Source of the DNA: Fibrobacteraceae bacterium
GTDB taxonomy: Bacteria > Fibrobacterota > Fibrobacteria > Fibrobacterales > Fibrobacteraceae
Direction of reading: 5' to 3'
Assembly: GCA_021443045.1 (NCBI GenBank)
Contig: JABUUT010000014.1
Location: 28,489 to 49,891 of the forward strand
Length of the DNA stretch: 21,403 nt
The notes below the pieces were generated by a model. It had not been told where the DNA came from and made no database searches. It worked only from the letters and a program-made list of their open reading frames with translations. Of the stretch, positions 6,658-14,268 are shown piece by piece. The stretch's first letter is position 1. The number at the start of each line of letters is the position of its first letter. The translations under genes were made by a program, and so were the position numbers.

Positions 6658-8542
6658 GGTCTGTTCCTCCAATAACCCACACTAGGGCGGGCTTTTGCCA
6701 TTTTGGAGAAATGTTTCCATAATCATCTCTAGCTTCAATCCACCAGTTTAAGTAACCTTCTGGCAAATGCTCAAGTTCAAGTGTGGTGTCGGAAGAAAAT
6801 TCGGAGGCGTAAACATAGAGGCTTGTATCGGAGGTGTTTCCTACGCCCAGTGTGTAAACCATGCGGTATTCCAAATTTTTGGAGTCCATGTCTGTGGCTG
6901 GGTGCCACATAAAGTGGGCTGTTGTATCAATAACAATTTGGCAGGGCTCTATACAGTTGTCATACTCCATGGTGGGGGCATGGTTTTTTGACAAAGTAAA
7001 GTAGGTCTGGTTTTGTATGCCGTTGGTGTATTGAACCTGAATAATCACTTTTTGCTCAAAGTCTTTAAACTGGGAGGCGGACACTTCTTGTTGGTGCTGA
7101 CTACCATTGGCTGCAACTGTAATGCTGGAGCCATCGTTGCTTTCCAAGAAAAAGGTGAAGTATTCTGGGGTAAAACCAAAGGGGTTTCTGTCTTCCACCC
7201 AAAGGTGGGCAAAACCATTTTCGGCAATGGTGGTGTCGCTGTTTGTTTTAATCCAATAGGTGTTGGGGCGGATGAAAAAATTTTTGGAGTAGGAATTGCC
7301 ACTAAAATCGGTGGCCTTGATGGTTAAAAGCCGGTGGGTCCATGTTTGAATTTTGTTGTGGAGTCTTACATAGAGGGTGTCGTTAGATAAGCTGGTGGTG
7401 CTTGTGCATTCGGAGCCTTCCAAGTATACATTGTATTGTCGGGAGGTAATGGAGCCGTTGTTGTCGCGGATGATGAAAGATAAGGTGTCTCTGTAGAAAA
7501 GGGTGTCACCGTAGAAAAAGGAACCATTTTCGGTGGTTGATTTAATGGAAGGGGGAATAGTGTCGCGGAGGCTTAGTGTATCAAATAAAAAGAACTGGTT
7601 TGGATTGATTTTGAATGAAAGCGTGTCTGGCTTAAAATCGCTCTGGTTTGGGGAATAGATAAGGAGTTTGTAGTTTCCTTCTTCAATGGGGCTGTACACG
7701 ATGTCTACTTCGCTAAAGCCACAGCACTTTGTTTTTTGTGCCTTTGCAATATAATTGTTGTTACTGTCTAAAATGGAGTATTCAACTTTGGCTACCTTGC
7801 CTTGGTCAGATAGTTTAACCGTTCCAGAAATACCTCCTGCATTGTCCATGCCTTTGGTAAAAAAGTTCCCTTGAATGGTGTCTGTAGACGCATACCCAAA
7901 TTCATTGATGGCATAGACGCTCCAAAAATATTGGGAAAGGGGCGAAAAAGCCTTTGGGTACACAAAGGAGGGGCTTGTGATGTTGGTGTCTAGTATTTTG
8001 GCGGGTGTGCCATCGCCTTTTTTTTCGGTTAGGGTAAAATGAAAATGGAGACTGGCTAAGGAGTCGGGGTCGTGGGAGTTCCATGCAAAAGATAGAGGCT
8101 CCAAAGGGTTTACGCCTTGGGAAAAATCTCTTGGAATAAAATCTTTATAATCGATTTCGGGGTTGCTGGACACCCATAGTTTTAAAGTGTCGCTGAGGGT
8201 GTCTTTAAAAAAATCCACAAGCACAAAGACTATTTGGTGCAGACCTGGCTCAAAAATGGCTTCCCTAAAACTAAAGTCTCCAGAAAGGTACTTGTCATCG
8301 ATAGTCCAATAGTAGTTTTTCATTCGAATGGACTTGGACGGGAGTATTCTTGCCATAAAAATGACGGAGTCTCCTGGATGTATGGTATCTTCTTTCACGT
8401 TATTTTCTGTGGAGTCAAAAGATGATGCCATAACGGCATCTACCTCGATGAACACGGCGTCTTCGCTGTTGTATAGCAAGTCTTCGCTGTCGGTGCAGGC
8501 GGTGATTGCCAAAAAGACCATGGCTAGCAAGAGGATAATCAT
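6650..8542 (-). CDS. Large predicted lipoprotein with PKD/FN3-like domains
   Basis: The ATG at 8542 is chosen because GGAGG lies just upstream, because it makes a 4-bp ATGA overlap with the preceding stop, and because it starts a compact signal peptide with lipobox AITAC (C16). The ATG at 8596 lies inside the previous gene and would add an unlikely GC-rich leader. The mature part of the 630-residue product is beta-rich. A PKD-like domain (about 50-135: MKNYYWTIDD ... FEPGLHQIVFVLVDFF, DTLSDT) is followed by FN3-like repeats (SFAWNSHDPD ... QYFWSVYAINEFGYASTD), a carboxypeptidase-regulatory-like stretch (GGISGTVKLSD ... GNYKLLIYS), further sandwich segments, and a final FN3-like domain (HFMWHPATDMDSKNLEYR ... 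LNWWIEARDDYGN). The family is not recognised. Such modules usually bind polysaccharide or protein at the cell surface. The gene overlaps the next start by 8 bp. Confidence 0.75.
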   Translation of the reverse strand: MIILLLAMVFLAITACTDSEDLLYNSEDAVFIEVDAVMASSFDSTENNVKEDTIHPGDSVIFMARILPSKSIRMKNYYWTIDDKYLSGDFSFREAIFEPGLHQIVFVLVDFFKDTLSDTLKLWVSSNPEIDYKDFIPRDFSQGVNPLEPLSFAWNSHDPDSLASLHFHFTLTEKKGDGTPAKILDTNITSPSFVYPKAFSPLSQYFWSVYAINEFGYASTDTIQGNFFTKGMDNAGGISGTVKLSDQGKVAKVEYSILDSNNNYIAKAQKTKCCGFSEVDIVYSPIEEGNYKLLIYSPNQSDFKPDTLSFKINPNQFFLFDTLSLRDTIPPSIKSTTENGSFFYGDTLFYRDTLSFIIRDNNGSITSRQYNVYLEGSECTSTTSLSNDTLYVRLHNKIQTWTHRLLTIKATDFSGNSYSKNFFIRPNTYWIKTNSDTTIAENGFAHLWVEDRNPFGFTPEYFTFFLESNDGSSITVAANGSQHQQEVSASQFKDFEQKVIIQVQYTNGIQNQTYFTLSKNHAPTMEYDNCIEPCQIVIDTTAHFMWHPATDMDSKNLEYRMVYTLGVGNTSDTSLYVYASEFSSDTTLELEHLPEGYLNWWIEARDDYGNISPKWQKPALVWVIGGTDHE

Positions 8543-9240
8543 GGGGCCTCCAGCGTGTCTACCACAAAAAAGTGCTGGGAAGGCAGGGAATCCCATTCGT
8601 TAAAGGAATCCTTGACATATACGGTAAAGGAATGTTCTCCTGGGTTGAATCCTGATTGTGCAATGGTGGTTAAAGATGAAACATTGTACTGGGTGTCGTC
8701 AATTTTAATAATGTGGGTTAAAGTTTCTTGATCCGCTATGTCATCGTCGCTAGTGTACCAAGCAAAGGTAAATGTTGTGGAAACGTTTCCATACAAAGTA
8801 TCGCCGCTGGCGGGTTTGGCTGGTTGGTAAAAGTAGGGCTTGGAATTGACGATAATGTTAAAATCTAGTGTATCCTGATTATTTTCTTTGTCTTTTACCA
8901 CCAACCTATTGGGAATGGAATCGCTTTTGCAGTGGGCCTTAAGGGTGTAAGACTGGTTTGATTCAAGTTCGATTTCGTTATGGTACCAGGTGTATTTTAG
9001 ATTGCCTTCGTACTTGGATGGCTTTACTTGTACGCTGAGTTCGGCCTGGGCGTTGGGGTTTATCTTTAAGGTGGTGGAATCTTTTTTTTCGTCTTGAATG
9101 ATGTAGAGCTGAATGGATTTGACTTTTTTGCTGGTGTTGGGATCGCTGGGTATTTCGAGGCAACTACTTAAAACTATACCGCAGAAAACAACGGTAAATA
9201 TGAATAAAAACTGCACAATGGGTGTTGTAGCACGCCTCAT
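8539..9240 (-). CDS. Predicted lipoprotein, first gene of the PEGA/lipoprotein operon
   Basis: The 233-residue product starts at the ATG at 9238-9240; a GTG immediately before it (9243) is in frame but less likely. A signal peptide ends in the lipobox VLSSC (C27). The mature part resembles two beta-sandwiches. The first is Ig/PKD-like, with NLKYTWYHNEIELESNQSYT and the closing NNQDTLDFNIIVNSKPYF. The second is FN3-like, with TFTFAWYTSDDDIADQETLT and GFNPGEHSFTVYVKDSFNEW. The layout (lipobox, W-containing sandwich, DTL...V..., second sandwich) matches the next two lipoproteins in shorter form. The gene begins the minus-strand operon, 28 bp from the divergent xseB start. A TACATTT element sits 7 nt before the ATG and no Shine-Dalgarno is visible. 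Confidence 0.72.
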   Translation of the reverse strand: MRRATTPIVQFLFIFTVVFCGIVLSSCLEIPSDPNTSKKVKSIQLYIIQDEKKDSTTLKINPNAQAELSVQVKPSKYEGNLKYTWYHNEIELESNQSYTLKAHCKSDSIPNRLVVKDKENNQDTLDFNIIVNSKPYFYQPAKPASGDTLYGNVSTTFTFAWYTSDDDIADQETLTHIIKIDDTQYNVSSLTTIAQSGFNPGEHSFTVYVKDSFNEWDSLPSQHFFVVDTLEAP

Positions 9241-9268
9241 CACAATTAAATGTAACTATATTCCAGGT
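9241..9268. promoter_or_regulatory. Compact divergent promoter region
   Basis: Only 28 bp separate the minus-strand lipoprotein operon and xseB. On the minus strand TATAGT (9255-9260) and TACATTT (9248-9254) lie 14 and 7 nt before the ATG at 9240. On the plus strand TATATTC (9257-9263) lies 5 nt before the xseB ATG, and AGG of CCAGGT touches that start. Any -35 elements must be inside the opposite genes; TTCACT on the minus strand at 9272-9277 is a possible one, 17 bp from TACATT. Elements for both directions overlap, so the two operons could compete for RNA polymerase. Confidence 0.45.
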
Positions 9269-9487
9269 ATGAGTGAACAAAATTTTGAATATAGAGACGC
9301 AATGAGTCGTTTAGAGGCTATTCTTACCCGTATTGACGACTCTGAAATGGAAATTGATGAACTGGCAGGGCAGGTACGGGAGGCAACGGAGCTTTTGCGG
9401 AAGTGCCGCCAGATTTTGCTGGATACCGAAAAGAATGTTCAAGAGGCTTTGACTTCTTTGGATGGAGAAGTGCGGGACAATGGCTGA
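9269..9487 (+). CDS. xseB: Exodeoxyribonuclease VII small subunit
   Basis: The 72-residue product starts MSEQNFEYRDAMSRLEAIL and has the XseB family pattern: F(E/Y)xA(M)xRLExI, then ...LEELxxxxxxA..L...C...L...E..V, seen here as DSEMEIDELAGQVREATELL and RKCRQILLDTEKNVQEAL. The family length is 70-80 residues, so the protein is complete. XseB is a helical-hairpin small subunit that joins the catalytic XseA to form the exonuclease VII single-strand nuclease. No xseA is present in this window. The gene overlaps the following ABC ATPase by 8 bp, so it is probably translationally coupled to it. The start at 9269 replaces a longer frame that lies antisense to the neighbouring lipoprotein gene. Confidence 0.88.
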   Translation: MSEQNFEYRDAMSRLEAILTRIDDSEMEIDELAGQVREATELLRKCRQILLDTEKNVQEALTSLDGEVRDNG

Positions 9488-10505
9488 CATAGCCTTGAGT
9501 GTGAAAAATTTAAGTGTGCGCTTCCCCATTCGGGGTGGTGTGTTTTCCAAGGTTCAGAATTATTTTACGGCGGTAGATAAAGTATCTTTTAATCTGGAAC
9601 AGGGGAAAATTTTGTCTATTGTAGGGGAGTCGGGCTGTGGAAAATCCACGCTGGTTAAGGCATTGGTGGGGTTGGTGGATTTTTGCGAGGGCCAGTATGT
9701 GCTGTTCGGGGAGGCTGTGAAAAAAAAAGCCTCCTCCTGGAAAAGGGTGCGGGACTATGTGCAGATGGTGTTTCAAGACCCTTTTTCCAGCTTGAACCCA
9801 AGGCAGACAATTTTGGAAGTGATGACGGCCCCCCTTGTGGCTAGGGGCGTAGGTTTTGATACGGCTCGGGCCAAGGCTCAGGAATTGTTGGAGAGGGTGT
9901 CTATTCCAGCGGGGGCTCTAGAAAAGTTTCCCCATGAGTTTTCGGGAGGGCAACGGCAGCGATTGTGCATAGCCCGAGCCTTGACGGTGTCGCCAAAGAT
10001 TCTTTTGTGCGATGAAGTGACCAGTGCTTTGGATGTGTCGGTTCAGGCTCAGATTTTGCATTTGTTGGATGACCTTCGCAATGATTTGGGAATTTCCATA
10101 GTTTTTATTTCTCACGATATGCAGGTGGTGCGAGCCCTTTCGGACCAGGTGCTGGTGATGTACTTGGGGCAGAAGGTGGAATTTGGCAAGTCTTCCGAAA
10201 TTTTTTATGATGGAAAATTAAGCGGTATTGTAAATGGACAACTTTTACGCCACCCCTATACTGAGGCCCTTCTTCGCAGTGTGCCCACTCTTTCAAAAGA
10301 TAATCCTCCAGAAATTTTGCCTTTTTTAGGGGATGGTTCTGGAGGTAAAAGTGGTGGATGTTTGGAAAACGCTGGCTGCAAATTTTATGGCCGATGCAAA
10401 TATGGGGAAGCTTCTTGTTTAAGTGGAAATATCAATTCAATGGAAAATTCTGGAAACTGGGATACACATTTTATTCGTTGCATAAAAGGGAACAACATTA
10501 AGTAA
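9480..10505 (+). CDS. OppF/DppF-type peptide ABC transporter ATP-binding protein
   Basis: From ATG 9480 (MADIALSVKNLSV) the protein is 341 residues and has every ABC ATPase motif: Walker A GESGCGKST (49-57), Q-loop VFQDPFSSLNP (Q99), signature FSGGQRQR (154-161), Walker B ILLCDE (174-179), D-loop SALD and switch histidine ISHD (H212). The 'DEVTSALDVSVQAQIL' and 'RHPYTEALLRSVP' segments, and a C-terminal oligo_HPY region with cysteines C294, C300, C306, C313 and C334, place it in the OppF/DppF branch that powers oligopeptide or dipeptide import. It is a cytoplasmic subunit normally paired with an OppD-like ATPase and two permeases, none of which is here, so it must work with subunits encoded elsewhere. 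About ten extra residues (near 244-254) precede the HPYT motif. It overlaps xseB by 8 bp. Confidence 0.9.
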   Translation: MADIALSVKNLSVRFPIRGGVFSKVQNYFTAVDKVSFNLEQGKILSIVGESGCGKSTLVKALVGLVDFCEGQYVLFGEAVKKKASSWKRVRDYVQMVFQDPFSSLNPRQTILEVMTAPLVARGVGFDTARAKAQELLERVSIPAGALEKFPHEFSGGQRQRLCIARALTVSPKILLCDEVTSALDVSVQAQILHLLDDLRNDLGISIVFISHDMQVVRALSDQVLVMYLGQKVEFGKSSEIFYDGKLSGIVNGQLLRHPYTEALLRSVPTLSKDNPPEILPFLGDGSGGKSGGCLENAGCKFYGRCKYGEASCLSGNINSMENSGNWDTHFIRCIKGNNIK

Positions 10506-10521
10506 TCCGTGGTAATAAAAA

Positions 10522-11664
10522 ATGGTAAGTGAACTGACCATAGAAAAAATTGTTCAGGGCGGAGCGGGCCTTGCCCGGCTTAAAGATGGCCGCATCTGCT
10601 TTGTGCAAGGAGCCTTGCCCGGCGAGAAGGTGTTGGCTCAGATTACCAGCCAGAATAAGGATTTTACCCGGGGCAAGGTCCTTGAGGTGTTGGTCAAAAG
10701 CCCAGACCGGGTGGTGCCTCCTTGCCCCCTTTTCGGCAGATGCGGCGGATGTTCCTTACAGCATATTAAGGCAGACCGTCAAACTTTTTACATGGAACAG
10801 ATTGTGCGAGACAATTTTCTTCGCATGGCAAAATTGGATCTGCCTTCTGATTTTGTGATTCATTCCGGAAACCCATGGAATTATAGAAATCGGGCCCGTG
10901 TGGTGCGTTGTGGGGCCAAGGGATTTGGCTTTAGGGAACAGGACTCCAACCTGGTGGTTCCCTTTAAAGACTGCATGGTGCTTACAGAAAATTTAAACCA
11001 TTTTTTAAAAGAAAAAGCCTGTAATATCAAGGCTCGTGAAATTAATTTGTTTGATAATGGACAAGGAAAAATTTCTTGGTATTATAGAGGTATGAACGGC
11101 AAGGAGTTTGAATCGAATGCTCTGAATGTGGTGGAAATTGGCGGAAGAAAAATTTCCATGGATGCCTCTGTTTTTTTTCAATCGAACTTAGGGCTTTTAC
11201 CCAAACTTATATGTGCCGTTAGGCAGGCTGCCGGGCAGGGTGAGTGGCTCATTGATTTGTTTAGTGGAGTGGGCTTTTTTGCTACTCTTTTGCAAGATAA
11301 TTTTAAGCGTATTACTACGGTGGAGCGTGACAAATTTTGCCTCCGCCATGCCAGGGCAAACTTGAAGGGTAAAGATGCTGAAGAAATTGCCTTGCCAGCG
11401 GAGGACTGGTTGGAAAAAAATGTGGTTGAAAAAAAGGCGACGCTAATAGTGGACCCACCCCGTACCGGGCTTCCTAAAACAGCGCTGGATGCAATTGCCA
11501 AAAGTTCCGTGGATAGGCTTATTTACGTTTCTTGCGACCCTGTGACGCTAGCTCGGGATTACCGCATTTTGGCGGAACATGGTTTTTCTTTGGAACATTG
11601 CGAGGGCTTTGCTTTTTACCCCCAAACCCCTCATTTGGAAATGCTGCTGGTTTTGTGCCGCTAG
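10522..11664 (+). CDS. TRAM-domain iron-sulfur RNA (uracil-5-)methyltransferase, TrmA/RlmD family
   Basis: This 380-residue enzyme uses SAM to make 5-methyluridine in RNA. An N-terminal TRAM/OB domain spans 1-58 (IEKIVQGGAGLARLKDGRIC). A [4Fe-4S] cluster site follows with C68, C74, C77 (CPLFGRCGGC) and probably C151 (PFKDC). The Rossmann methyltransferase domain has motif I DLFSGVGFF (245-253), DPPRTGL (311-317), the catalytic cysteine in YVSCDPVTLARD (C338) and the base E373 in PHLEMLL. Iron-sulfur and TRAM together point to the RlmD/RlmCD group. Whether the target is 23S rRNA or tRNA cannot be decided here, so no symbol is given. It lies 16 bp after the ABC ATPase gene, probably in the same operon. 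No strong Shine-Dalgarno precedes the ATG. Confidence 0.92.
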   Translation: MVSELTIEKIVQGGAGLARLKDGRICFVQGALPGEKVLAQITSQNKDFTRGKVLEVLVKSPDRVVPPCPLFGRCGGCSLQHIKADRQTFYMEQIVRDNFLRMAKLDLPSDFVIHSGNPWNYRNRARVVRCGAKGFGFREQDSNLVVPFKDCMVLTENLNHFLKEKACNIKAREINLFDNGQGKISWYYRGMNGKEFESNALNVVEIGGRKISMDASVFFQSNLGLLPKLICAVRQAAGQGEWLIDLFSGVGFFATLLQDNFKRITTVERDKFCLRHARANLKGKDAEEIALPAEDWLEKNVVEKKATLIVDPPRTGLPKTALDAIAKSSVDRLIYVSCDPVTLARDYRILAEHGFSLEHCEGFAFYPQTPHLEMLLVLCR

Positions 11665-11815
11665 AATGGGGTAAAAGAAGGAAAATTGAGCACTTTTGCT
11701 TGGTCTTGTGTTGGTGGTAAAGTTAATTTTGCATGTATTGTAGTGCATGTTTGGCTCTATTTTTCTACTTTAATGGCAGTCTTTTTCTTGGGATTGGAAA
11801 AGCGTGGAGGTTTTG

Positions 11816-12364
11816 ATGAAAAGGATCTTAGGTTTAATCTTTATTTGCACTGCAATGGCCTTTGCAGGTTCTGCTGCTCAAACTAAACAGATGGCTGTTG
11901 GTGGCTGGCTTCAGGCAGGAAACCCTGGGGAGCATGCGGGTCTCGATTTTGAAATGCGTCAGGGGAGTACCAACACCCTGGACATTTACGCTCATTTTTA
12001 CTTTAGTGATGGCGATAATTCCTTGGGTGCCTACTTTGGCTACTACTGGGATTTTTATCTAAACGGTCTCCCTGGTGATATTGGTCGCATGGGCTTTTAT
12101 GCAGGCCCAACGGCTGGTGTTGGCTTGTGGAATGTAGGAGATGACAATTGGGATGAAACGGGCCTTGCCATTCGCGGTGGTGTTGTTGGCGGCTTTGAAT
12201 GGGAATTTCCGGTGATTCCTCTGCAGCTGTATTTGGAATTGAGCCCTGTGGGTGAATTCAAGTACTTCTGGTGGGAAGACGAAAAGGATGACCTGGATGG
12301 AGACGACTCCGACTGGCAGCTTCCTGACCTATACTTCCGCATAGGTCTTCGCTTCTGGTTCTAG
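11816..12364 (+). CDS. Small outer-membrane beta-barrel protein
   Basis: The start at 11816 (MKRILGLIFICTAMAFA) follows GGAGG with 6-nt spacing; the ATG at 11804 is earlier but has no such site and adds only MEVL. The 182-residue product has a signal peptide (1-18) and then alternating aromatic and glycine beta-strands (NTLDIYAHFYFSDG, LGAYFGYYWDFYLNG, RMGFYAGPTAGVGLW, LAIRGGVVGGFEWEF, LQLYLELSPVGEFKYFWW). It ends in the strand LYFRIGLRFWF with a C-terminal phenylalanine, the usual BAM recognition signal of outer-membrane barrels. About eight strands can be counted. An Asp-rich loop (DEKDDLDGDDSD) near the end could bind divalent cations. Function unknown. A strong terminator follows the stop codon, so it is probably largely monocistronic. 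Confidence 0.75.
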   Translation: MKRILGLIFICTAMAFAGSAAQTKQMAVGGWLQAGNPGEHAGLDFEMRQGSTNTLDIYAHFYFSDGDNSLGAYFGYYWDFYLNGLPGDIGRMGFYAGPTAGVGLWNVGDDNWDETGLAIRGGVVGGFEWEFPVIPLQLYLELSPVGEFKYFWWEDEKDDLDGDDSDWQLPDLYFRIGLRFWF

Positions 12365-12369
12365 TTTTC

Positions 12370-12409
12370 AAAGGCTTCTCCTCTCATTTGGAATTTGAGA
12401 AGCCTTTTT
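12370..12409 (+). terminator. Rho-independent terminator after the small outer-membrane protein gene
   Basis: The arms AAAGGCTTCTC (12370-12380) and GAGAAGCCTTT (12397-12407) pair perfectly over 11 bp around a 16-nt loop, and the T-run continues to 12409. The next gene's ATG is at 12426 with its Shine-Dalgarno (AGAGG, from about 12412) in between. No promoter can therefore fit between the terminator and that gene. Confidence 0.88.
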
Positions 12410-12425
12410 AAAGAGGAAAAATAGA

Positions 12426-12866
12426 ATGAACTGTATTTCAAAATGCCTTGCAGCCTTTGTGTTGGCTGGCCTTGCTTTGGCGGGGTGCTCTTCTGAAGAA
12501 CCTTCTATTGTTTGTGGTAGAGAGTGGAATATGGCGATGCAGGTGGTTGCTGATACGGCAATGCCTTTTAAAATGGCCGACCCAATGGCTATTCAGTTTC
12601 GCTACGGAAAGGGTTTTGACTTTACAGTGCTAAAGGTGGCCTTCTATGAAGGCTCCCTTGGGGCTAGGGGCCAGGAAATTTGGACTCACGAGGCTAAGGT
12701 TTCGGATAAGATGAATTCTTATACGCTGCAGGGCAAGTCTAAGCGGGGTGGCATGATGACCACTCGGGAATTGACTAAGCAGAAGGCTGCGGGCACTGTG
12801 GTTGTGGAGTTTTCTGCGGATGGACGGGTTTTGGCAACTCGGGAAATTTCCATTGTAATTGAGTAG
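12426..12866 (+). CDS. Predicted small lipoprotein
   Basis: This 146-residue protein begins with a signal peptide ending in the lipobox LALAGC (C21), then SSEEPSIVCGREWN. The remainder is predicted beta-rich: MAIQFRYGKGFDFTVLKVAF, EIWTHEAKV, AAGTVVVEFSADGRVLATRE. It shows no recognised catalytic motif or named family. AGAGG precedes the ATG. The gene lies directly after a strong terminator and 8 bp before the next lipoprotein gene, so it heads a three-lipoprotein run leading into metH. Several internal methionines (MADPMA, KRGGMMTTRE) are notable but do not suggest metal binding by themselves. Confidence 0.65.
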   Translation: MNCISKCLAAFVLAGLALAGCSSEEPSIVCGREWNMAMQVVADTAMPFKMADPMAIQFRYGKGFDFTVLKVAFYEGSLGARGQEIWTHEAKVSDKMNSYTLQGKSKRGGMMTTRELTKQKAAGTVVVEFSADGRVLATREISIVIE

Positions 12867-12874
12867 GTTTATAG

Positions 12875-13807
12875 ATGATAAAAAAGTTGTGTGTTTGTGG
12901 GCTATGGGCTCTTTGGTTGGTGGGTTGCAGCGATGATGTGGTTGCTATTAACTACAAGTTAAATGAACCTGTTGATTTAGACCTGTATTGCGAAAGTTAT
13001 TATTCTACAGTGGACTTGGAAGGGGTGGAGCAGGTGGGTACCATAACGGCGGCCTACACCAGCCTTAATTACAGTACTCAGGAAGATACCGTAAATATAG
13101 ACCGCAAGTACATTATTGACAAGTCTAGAGGCTACTTGAAAAACTACATGCCTTCGGAATTGGCTTGGCGGGCCAAAGAAGTTAAAACAATAGGTCTAGA
13201 TCGGGCCGTGCTAGACATTCAGGGCCTTGAAGAAGGATACGATGCCTTGGTAAATTCTTTGCCTATGCCGGATAAATGGCGCAATCAACTTTTAAACCCG
13301 GATTACAAGCCCCATTTGGCTCGTGCCGAAAAGCACCGGTACGAAATGGACCATTTGCTTACGGGTTCTGTGCCTGTAAAGGGCAACGTTACCAAAATGC
13401 TGGAAGACCAAGGGCGCCTCAATTTTGCCTTAATCAAGGTGGATTCGGTGGTTACCGATGGCTACCATAATTTGGATAAGCGGAAATGCCTGGGTTACAC
13501 TGTGTATCTTCACGAATTTGAAAGCTTTCCTTACTTTATTTGGGAGCAGCATGTAAACGGCAAGTGGAAAAATGTTCCCGAAAAGTATATGCATTACCAA
13601 ACGGGCCACAAGGGTGACTACAGCACGGCTTTTTGGATTGCCATTGATCCAACCACAGGTATTCCCTGCCAGGAACGTGAAGTGAAGGTGGGTACACACA
13701 CTATGGTGAATGCGGCCATTAATGACACAGCCACATTTACTAGCCACATTACGCTGGAACGACTTTACACTGTTAAACGCCCCGAAGATAACGCCGAGGA
13801 AAAGTGA
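12875..13807 (+). CDS. Predicted lipoprotein of unknown function
   Basis: The 310-residue protein has a short signal peptide ending in the lipobox LWLVGC (C18). The mature part is of mixed composition, with many aromatic residues: DLDLYCESYYSTVDLEG, NIDRKYIIDKSRGYLKNYMP, TVYLHEFESFPYFIWEQHVN, HYQTGHKGDYSTAFWIAIDP. I recognise no family. The two aromatic stretches and the ending NDTATFTSHITLERLYTVKR suggest a beta-rich soluble domain on the periplasmic side of a membrane. The stop overlaps the next start (GTGA) by 4 bp, showing translational coupling with the coiled-coil lipoprotein gene that follows. Confidence 0.62.
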   Translation: MIKKLCVCGLWALWLVGCSDDVVAINYKLNEPVDLDLYCESYYSTVDLEGVEQVGTITAAYTSLNYSTQEDTVNIDRKYIIDKSRGYLKNYMPSELAWRAKEVKTIGLDRAVLDIQGLEEGYDALVNSLPMPDKWRNQLLNPDYKPHLARAEKHRYEMDHLLTGSVPVKGNVTKMLEDQGRLNFALIKVDSVVTDGYHNLDKRKCLGYTVYLHEFESFPYFIWEQHVNGKWKNVPEKYMHYQTGHKGDYSTAFWIAIDPTTGIPCQEREVKVGTHTMVNAAINDTATFTSHITLERLYTVKRPEDNAEEK

Positions 13808-14259
13808 TAAGATACCTCCTTCTTTTTTGTGCCTTATGTATGGTTGCCTGTGCCGGGCATCCTTCTCCCCAGCAAACTATGGTGGATGACCGCTACTTGG
13901 TTTACAAGGACACCTATAAAGCCTACAAGGATGCTGAAGAAAAGTATTTGAATTTACTTTTTAACATTGAGCGTATGCCCGATGAAGAAGAACTTTGGGT
14001 AATCAAGCGGGAACGGATGCAGGAACTGGAGCAGTTGAAGGAACTGATGCTGATAGCCCGCGGAGAATTGGATGATGCCATTCGGGATTGGGAAAAATAT
14101 TTGATAGAGGCGCAAGCTGAGGCCAAACGGTTGAAGGTTCAGGAACAGAGCCCCAACTTTAGAGGAAAAGATGGTCAAAGAACCTCTCCAGGCCAGTTGC
14201 TTCCTGGTGAAATAAAAAAGAAAAATTCCACTGTCGATGGTTTCGACGACGATTTTTAG
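13804..14259 (+). CDS. Predicted coiled-coil lipoprotein, GTG start
   Basis: The gene starts with GTG at 13804, giving a 4-bp GTGA overlap with the previous stop, and encodes 151 residues. A signal peptide (MIRYLLLFCALCMVAC) places the lipidated cysteine at C16. Residues of about 38-115 are strongly helical and charged, with heptad-like spacing (YKAYKDAEEKYLNLLFNIE, ERMQELEQLKELMLIARGEL, AQAEAKRLKVQEQ). This indicates a coiled coil, perhaps a spacer reaching toward peptidoglycan or a partner protein. The C-terminus is low in complexity and ends in VDGFDDDF. The family is not recognised. Only 9 bp separate it from metH. Confidence 0.62.
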   Translation: MIRYLLLFCALCMVACAGHPSPQQTMVDDRYLVYKDTYKAYKDAEEKYLNLLFNIERMPDEEELWVIKRERMQELEQLKELMLIARGELDDAIRDWEKYLIEAQAEAKRLKVQEQSPNFRGKDGQRTSPGQLLPGEIKKKNSTVDGFDDDF

Positions 14260-14268
14260 TGAGACTTT

